Shown in pieces: positions 59,901 to 64,000 of a stretch of 64,000 bases of DNA. A program made the position numbers and the translations under genes. How positions within the stretch are numbered: position 1 is the stretch's first letter; each line of letters opens with the position of its first letter. Below the pieces are notes generated by a model, which saw only the letters and a list, made by a program, of their open reading frames with translations, searched no databases and was not told where the DNA came from. Source of the stretch: Tubiluchus corallicola (taxonomy: Eukaryota > Priapulida > Priapulimorpha > Priapulimorphida > Tubiluchidae); contig JAQGDQ010000068.1 in NCBI GenBank assembly GCA_030141605.1, forward strand, positions 496,001 through 560,000, in the 5' to 3' direction.

Positions 59901-60959
59901 TTTGCTATTTTTAGGGTTATGTTATCTCTTTAGTATTATGACCCGTGTTTGGATCTTCAGAAGACGCTATGAAATCGCCAAGTAGATTCATAGTTACAGA
60001 AAAACTGAGTTCAGATTGGCATTCACTATTGCAAAGTACCCATACCCGTAATTTTCACATATTTTGGTTTTGGAGATTTGCGAGAATATAATTTAAAATT
60101 TATGGGACTCCGCGAAAAATTTAATACCAAAGTTTTCCTTCATGGACAGCTATGAAAAAGCTTATTGCTGGCTTTCAATGAAATGAATAACCAGAATATA
60201 CAATTAAGTGTAATTCTCAAACACCAAATTGACCTTTTGCGCAACTTCACTGAAGTAATAAAAAGTTTTTTTAAATAATGTCATTGTGTAGTTGCACGAA
60301 TTACCGACAGCAAAAAAAGGTTCCACAGTATCCGTATCTGGTAATATAGAAAGATGACATAGTACAAAATAAAGTCTAAATTTTACGGTAGTTAGGTCAA
60401 GTGGTGCAGCCAAATGAATTTTTTTAGTCACCTCTGTGCAGTGCAAACCGTGAACATCAAAACAAATGCAAGGAAAATAAGCGTCAGTCTCGGCTAGGCA
60501 CACATAATTATAGAAGAAAGTGTAAAGCATCAGATCTAACTAGCCAACAAGTTTTGGGTTCGCCAAGGTGCGTCCAACTTTATAGTAATAAAACTCAAAT
60601 AACTCAACAATTCAAATAATCTTAATTAGACAACCGGTTTTGGGAAACTTTGTAGTAAAATTTCATTGAAGCATTACATTTTGTGTAGATCAGTTTGATT
60701 GCTTACAATATAGCTTACGATATACGAATGTTAGTTCTACTAAACTACTTACTCGACCAAGATTCAATATACTGATGCTGCTAACAAGGACTGTATAACA
60801 AGCTTCTGATGTTGTGTTGCCAGACTCAGGATTGCAATTTTTCGACAGATAACTTCTGGCTATCGTTTTAGCTTTGCAATACTCAATGTTAACATCGATC
60901 ACGAAAAGAGTTATCGTAACTGTGAGAAGATAAGAGAAGGTTTTCAACATTTCGAGCAC
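48170..60959 (-). CDS. HAP2: HAP2/GCS1 gamete fusion protein (six exons)
   Basis: Exons in coding order: 60959-60753, 58189-57929, 57182-57055, 56305-56127, 55868-55668, 50913-48170; sum 3720 nt, 1239 residues, all phases consistent. HAP2 is a class II-type fusogen anchored in the gamete plasma membrane that merges gamete membranes. A signal peptide (about residues 1-30) is followed by the ectodomain. Diagnostic motifs are GFCCTC (from 157), CLRFDALWYNVYTLGRP (about 191-207), ENYLLLDKKYVDLSG then CNKIGISQSAF (329 on), and CLHNQPYHF. A Cys-rich stem CACVERCRCACF precedes one membrane helix (about 581-602) and the usual KAVLGLF end. The cytoplasmic tail is about 637 residues, rich in Gln, Asn, Ser and Lys, and much longer than I would expect. 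The start Met begins the only signal-like N-terminus. Head-to-head with a GPCR gene 1.8 kb away. Metazoan HAP2 is known outside vertebrates. Confidence 0.94.
52686..52760 (+). repeat. Ancient repeat unit, copy A
   Basis: Aligns with copies at 53764-53857 (same strand) and 54109-54200 (opposite strand) through TCTAGCAGAA, GTGAAAAA, ACATTGCACAACGTTAAGAC and CAATTTT. Confidence 0.6.
53764..53857 (+). repeat. Ancient repeat unit, copy D (arm of inverted repeat)
   Basis: Contains GCACAAAGCTAAAACCCATC and GTGATTAATTTTGGAT, inverted at 54109-54200. Arms are about 90 bp with a spacer of about 250 bp. Confidence 0.72.
54109..54200 (-). repeat. Ancient repeat unit, copy E (inverted arm)
   Basis: The minus strand reads GTAGCACAATGCTAGAACCC, GTCAAG and GTGATTAATTTTGGAT, matching copy D, with the similarity running on through TCCTGCAGAATCGTCAAAAA. 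Confidence 0.72.
55668..55868 (-). CDS. HAP2: HAP2 exon 5
   Basis: Acceptor TTATTTTAG, donor TCAG/GTTGCT, phase 1 to 1, 66 residues between two split Gly codons. Encodes SKYLLVPREE and ENYLLLDKKYVDLSG, the block that leads into CNKIG in the family. Confidence 0.92.
56127..56305 (-). CDS. HAP2: HAP2 exon 4
   Basis: Acceptor AACTTTTAG, phase 2 in, phase 1 out at ACAG/GTTTGG. Encodes YNVYTLGRPRL, a β-rich stretch and GELYLPLNLFTG. The donor is weak but is the only one keeping frame with exon 5. Confidence 0.9.
57055..57182 (-). CDS. HAP2: HAP2 exon 3 (GFCC motif)
   Basis: Acceptor CATTGCAG. Reads GFCCTCSDGKMS, RGGQVCQTYAGHT and LHCLRFDALW. The donor is GTGGGT within TGGTGGGT, phase 2; this choice makes LWYNVYTLGRP continuous with exon 4, whereas the neighbouring GTAAAT would break frame. 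Confidence 0.92.
57929..58189 (-). CDS. HAP2: HAP2 exon 2
   Basis: Acceptor CTTTGCAG, donor GAG/GTAGGC, phase 0 to 0, 87 residues. Contains RYPITYIQSVNSRPFEM, a typical HAP2 block, and two Cys before a short polar loop (residues about 143-156) that precedes GFCC. Confidence 0.92.
58190..60752 (-). other. HAP2 intron 1 (2.56 kb)
   Basis: Contains a hAT-type MITE (59496-59781) and a G10 run near 59105. No other feature recognised; the frame 60204-60530 on the minus strand has no motif. Confidence 0.55.
59496..59781. mobile_element. hAT-type MITE with G and C homopolymers
   Basis: A 286-bp insertion with the perfect 8-bp target duplication GATGTGAG (59488-59495, 59782-59789). Ends CAGGGCATATTTCA and TGAAATAGGCCCTG are inverted (one mismatch). 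Long G (about 59511-59522) and C (about 59714-59725) runs sit inside each end, in complementary positions, so the element can fold on itself. It is far more GC-rich than its surroundings. No transposase. Confidence 0.88.
60753..60959 (-). CDS. HAP2: HAP2 exon 1 (signal peptide)
   Basis: 69 codons from ATG at 60957-60959. Hydrophobic LLTVTITLFVIDV follows a short basic start. The exon ends at CGA before GTAAGT, phase 0. It encodes the first ectodomain strand and three Cys. Confidence 0.88.
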
Positions 60960-61617
60960 AATAACAACCTACAGACGCATCGTGAGTCCAACTTTGAAAA
61001 CAATTCGAATTTATCCGCAATTGTTTAATCATAGCGAAAAATAAATAAAACTGCTTTCATTTAGCGCCTGCAGTACCGCAGACTAGTTTGTGATTTTTTG
61101 AATCTTCTGAAGTGTTTTATTTGTATTCTATAACGTCCGTGTTCTGACTATTTCCTTGTTTGATGACGAATACCTACATTATCGCGGATGTATCTACAAT
61201 CCATACACGCGTTGTTTTTCGCCTGAATTCTAAATTGGGCTTCAAACGTTACCATGTTACTTTTTTGTCATGGCAACTCTAAATGACCTCACAATTGGAA
61301 ATCTGGAACTGCTCAAAACAAAATAACTAATGCTTACGGGTTTTAGCTTTTTGAATATTCTCTTGATCTTCTATTTTTAGTATTATAATTTTTGTACAGA
61401 AATAGTTGAATGCGTGTTTCGCTTTCAAAGTATTAGACCTGCTAAGTAAATGGAAGGGCAAATACAGATCAAACTGCTTGCAGGATGCTTCATTCATTAA
61501 GAGGTTGCATGTACATTATACTGCATATACATACCCATTTAAGAGGCGGGGTGAATGGATATACAGCTACTGTGTGTGTTTAGCAACCAAACTTAAACAA
61601 CACCAATACCGTTCAAT

Positions 61618-61670
61618 GAATGAATGGACGACTAACCGGCTGGGTGGATTCATCTGCCACACTGCACACA
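61618..61670 (+). mobile_element. 5S-rRNA-like SINE copy (short)
   Basis: AATGGACGACTAACC, GGCTGGGTGG and ATTCATCTGCCACACTGC match the 3' part of the copy at 44311-44376. The 5S-like head is not preserved. Confidence 0.45.
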
Positions 61671-61854
61671 CATCCAGACATGGCTGAGTTACCTCTGCCT
61701 GTCCAGTATATCTCCCATCTTGCATTGTGGTAGACCTTTTCGGAATTTGATATAGGCTCCTGTCCCGCCGCATCCCTCTAGAGTAGACCGTCACACGTTC
61801 AGTACTCCCAGTTTGCAGCGTGCTTGCATTATTTCTGCTACACTCTTATTAACT

Positions 61855-62340
61855 TTTCCTTTGCATATTTAAATTTTTGTTGTACACTTGATTGAAATTG
61901 GCTGCGCACATTTAAATTTTGCAGCGTATTTTTAGTTTAAATCTTTGCCGTGCACGTTTTGTGTTCATTTTGAAATTTTACTGTGCACCTTTAAATCTTT
62001 GCTGAAAACTTTTGAATTGTGCACGATTTAATCCTTGCCATACATATTTGCAGTGTCGACGTGTTTTAAGTTCCCTTATGAATTTCCACAGAGCACTTAT
62101 GAACTTATTGTAGCTAAGCATTGCCAAATTTCTACTTTGCACATTTAAATCTTTGCTAAACACTTTTGAATTTTTGCCGTGCTCGTCAAGTCATTGCAGT
62201 GCACTTTCTGAAGTTTGACTGCGCGCCTTCAAATCTTTAATTTTCATTTTTTTTTTACTTTTTGTTGCGAGCATTTTAATCTTTGTTGTGCTCTTCATCT
62301 GAATTTCTATTGTCGATGTTAAATTTTTGATTTTTAACCT
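61855..62340 (+). repeat. Degenerate minisatellite, TTTAAATCTTTGCCGTGCAC type
   Basis: Variants of CACATTTAAATCTTTGC, TTGCCGTGCACGTTTTG and CACTTTTGAATT recur every 20-30 bp for nearly 500 bp. The unit combines an AT half with GTGCAC. Non-coding. Confidence 0.7.
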
Positions 62341-62725
62341 TTGATTTTGTCGTCTCAGAAGTTTGTGTTCCTAATTTGAAATGTTTCCAAGTTCTCAAAC
62401 TATTTCACTTGTAAACAAGTTGTAAACGTGTAAATATATTACATGAGTAAAGCTTTAGACACACAACATATGTAGTTTATGGAAATTTAAGTCATTTATA
62501 AATGTAACAACTGAAAATCAATTATCGTAAACTCTCACTCCATGGAAGATGTCATGCAAGCACCTAAAAATGAGTGAGCGCTTCCGCTTTAAAAGGAAGT
62601 TGTGCACCTCGTATCACTTGACAGTTTCCGGCGAGATGTTACACTTAACTGGATATTGTATTAATTAAAATGCTAAACACCAGCTTAAGCTGCATTTTAA
62701 AAGTTGTGCAGTGCAGAAACTCGAA

Positions 62726-62810
62726 ATGAAAGGCGATGGCGTTATTATCGATGTGGGTGACAATAAAAGTCTCTTTACTTATTTTTCGGATTTTACATAT
62801 AGGTGGGAAG
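62726..62810 (+). CDS. GPCR exon 1
   Basis: MKGDGVIIDVGDNKSLFTYF continuing to YRWE, donor GAAG/GTATGC, phase 1. No glycosylation site and no signal peptide, as is common for class A receptors. This exon is the least certain of the three. Confidence 0.7.
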
Positions 62811-64000
62811 GTATGCAGATTTGTTTAGACTTTTAAAACATCTTCTCATAACGTTGCTCTTTGTTCATCGCGACACAGTGAAAAGTGCAACGTACGAGTG
62901 GTGTCAGTCTCTCTTAGTAAGTTAGTTATCACGTCAGTCTTTACATACGTCAATAAATCTTCATCATCACCATCACATTCATTGTGAGTCAGAAACAGCA
63001 TCGTCAATTATCATCATCATTATCACCGTAATTATCATTATTGTCATCATCGTCGTTGTCGCCGTCGTCGTAACCATCCTCATCACCGCCATCACCACTA
63101 TCATCAGTCAAGCACTGCATAACGTTTTTTATTGTGAATTCTCATTGTAAGAATGCAACACTTTTCAGGTGCCCCATATGTTGAGTGTGCTGTGCTCGTC
63201 TTACTCATGACTACTTCATTTGTAGGAAATGTTCTCGTAAGTACTAGGTCTATAATAAGCCTATAAGTTGTAATGGCATCTAATTTTTCTTAAGTTTGTC
63301 ATACGCATTACTTGCAACGTAGAACAATAATTGAAAACGTCCTGATGTATTTGACATTTATTGACGCAAGTCTAGATCAGTGTCTGCAAAATTACATTAA
63401 TCATAATTTGAGTGACTACATTAATTTAGTGTCTATATAGTAAAATAATATGTGTAAACAGTGACAAATATTAATATCCCCTGACTGTAGAGTAATAATA
63501 ATGTCCCATATAAGTAAATAGTGAAGCACCTTTACAGTAAAATAATGTCTATATCCAGGGGCAACTATTAACGCCTCCTAACTGTAATTGTGTAATGATG
63601 AAGTGTACATGTAAGAAAATATTAAAACAAATCCAAATATTAACATTCAAAAAGCAAACAGATTATACCAAATGTCACTTTCTTTAATGTTAATATTCGT
63701 ATCATCTTAATTGAAATTTGAGCGCTCATTTAAATAATCACATTTCAGGTCATCACATCCGTTTACAGATACCACAGAATGCGCACTGTCACTAACTACT
63801 TCATCGTCAGCTTGGCGACATCCGACATGATGTTTGCGTCTTGCATTCCTATTGTCATCATCACTCGTTTTTCTGTCAACTGGATTCTTGGCTCAGCAGC
63901 GTGCACGCTCTTCGACGGCGTCATGTTCGTCTCAGGAATTAACTCGATCTTGACGCTGACCGTGATCAGCCTGGATCGAAAAAACGTCATCTGCTCCAGC
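62726..64000 (+). CDS. Class A (rhodopsin-like) GPCR, 5' part, runs off window
   Basis: Exons 62726-62810, 63169-63236 and 63749-64000 (open at the window end), GT/AG junctions, phases consistent: 135 residues seen. The extracellular N-terminus is short (about 30 residues). TM1 VECAVLVLLMTTSFVGNVL holds N1.50. The first loop with HRMRTVTNYF leads to TM2 FIVSLATSDMM with D2.50. W and Cys3.25 sit in NWILGSAACTLF. TM3 GINSILTLTVISLDR ends in DRK instead of DRY. MRTVTNYF is common among peptide-type receptors, but no ligand can be named. The start is fixed by an in-frame TAA 60 bp upstream. An intron splits TM1 from loop 1. Transcribed away from HAP2. Confidence 0.88.
62957..63110 (+). repeat. 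(ATC)n/(GTC)n trinucleotide tract
   Basis: Imperfect TCATCATCACCATCATC and GTCGTCGTCG runs in GPCR intron 1. Confidence 0.85.
63169..63236 (+). CDS. GPCR exon 2 (TM1)
   Basis: Acceptor ACTTTTCAG, donor CTC/GTAAGT. Encodes TM1 up to GNVL. Phase 1 to 0. Confidence 0.87.
63749..64000 (+). CDS. GPCR exon 3 (TM2-TM3, partial)
   Basis: Acceptor CACATTTCAG, phase 0, 84 codons open to the window edge. Base composition is more balanced than in the surrounding DNA, as expected for coding sequence. Confidence 0.92.

Larger units (their letters stand above)
60960..62725. promoter_or_regulatory. Divergent intergenic region of HAP2 and the GPCR
   Basis: The 1.77 kb between two head-to-head start codons must hold both 5' UTRs and promoters unless upstream exons exist. 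No core promoter element is convincing. It includes a diverged 5S-like SINE piece (61618-61670) and a degenerate minisatellite (61855-62340). Confidence 0.45.

Noticed and set aside
1-64000. CRISPR arrays, operons, ribosome binding sites or prophage
   Set aside because: Spliced genes, animal retroelements and animal protein families show a metazoan nuclear genome; the tandem repeats lack the regular repeat-spacer form.

Overview
This is an AT-rich window from an animal nuclear genome. The genes are spliced, with GT/AG introns from about 0.3 to 12.6 kb. Introns and intergenic DNA are full of decayed LINEs, hAT-type and other MITEs, SINE-like relics and minisatellites, and nothing looks prokaryotic. 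A HAP2/GCS1 gamete-fusion gene, which vertebrates lack, points to a non-vertebrate metazoan. I cannot place the phylum from sequence alone.

Layout. 1-16 kb is repeat-rich. It holds fragments of at least four LINE insertions, a hAT MITE nested inside one of them, a CA-rich tandem tract, a perfect 26-bp palindrome, and one intronless rhodopsin-like GPCR (4765-5705 +) broken by two frameshifts. 16.2-45.1 kb (+) is one ten-exon gene for an ELMOD3-like protein, a predicted GAP for ARF/ARL GTPases. Its exon phases agree throughout and give about 412 residues. Its introns carry a hAT MITE, a LINE inside a larger inverted-repeat element, two 5S-rRNA-like SINE copies and several minisatellites. 45-48 kb is intergenic with a pogo/Tigger-like MITE. 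48.2-61.0 kb (-) is a six-exon HAP2/GCS1 gene giving about 1239 residues, with an unusually long cytoplasmic tail encoded in one 2.7-kb last exon. 61-62.7 kb separates HAP2 from a divergently transcribed class A GPCR (62726 to the window end, +), of which three exons (N-terminus, TM1-TM3) are seen.

The genes do not form a pathway. ELMOD3 is intracellular and small-GTPase related, HAP2 is a single-pass gamete-surface fusogen, and the GPCRs are seven-helix receptors. The best leads are the HAP2 gene with its long tail, a SINE family with a 5S-rRNA-like head found at four places, and several complete MITEs whose target-site duplications can be read directly. All calls come from reading the sequence and recalling family motifs; no search was run.
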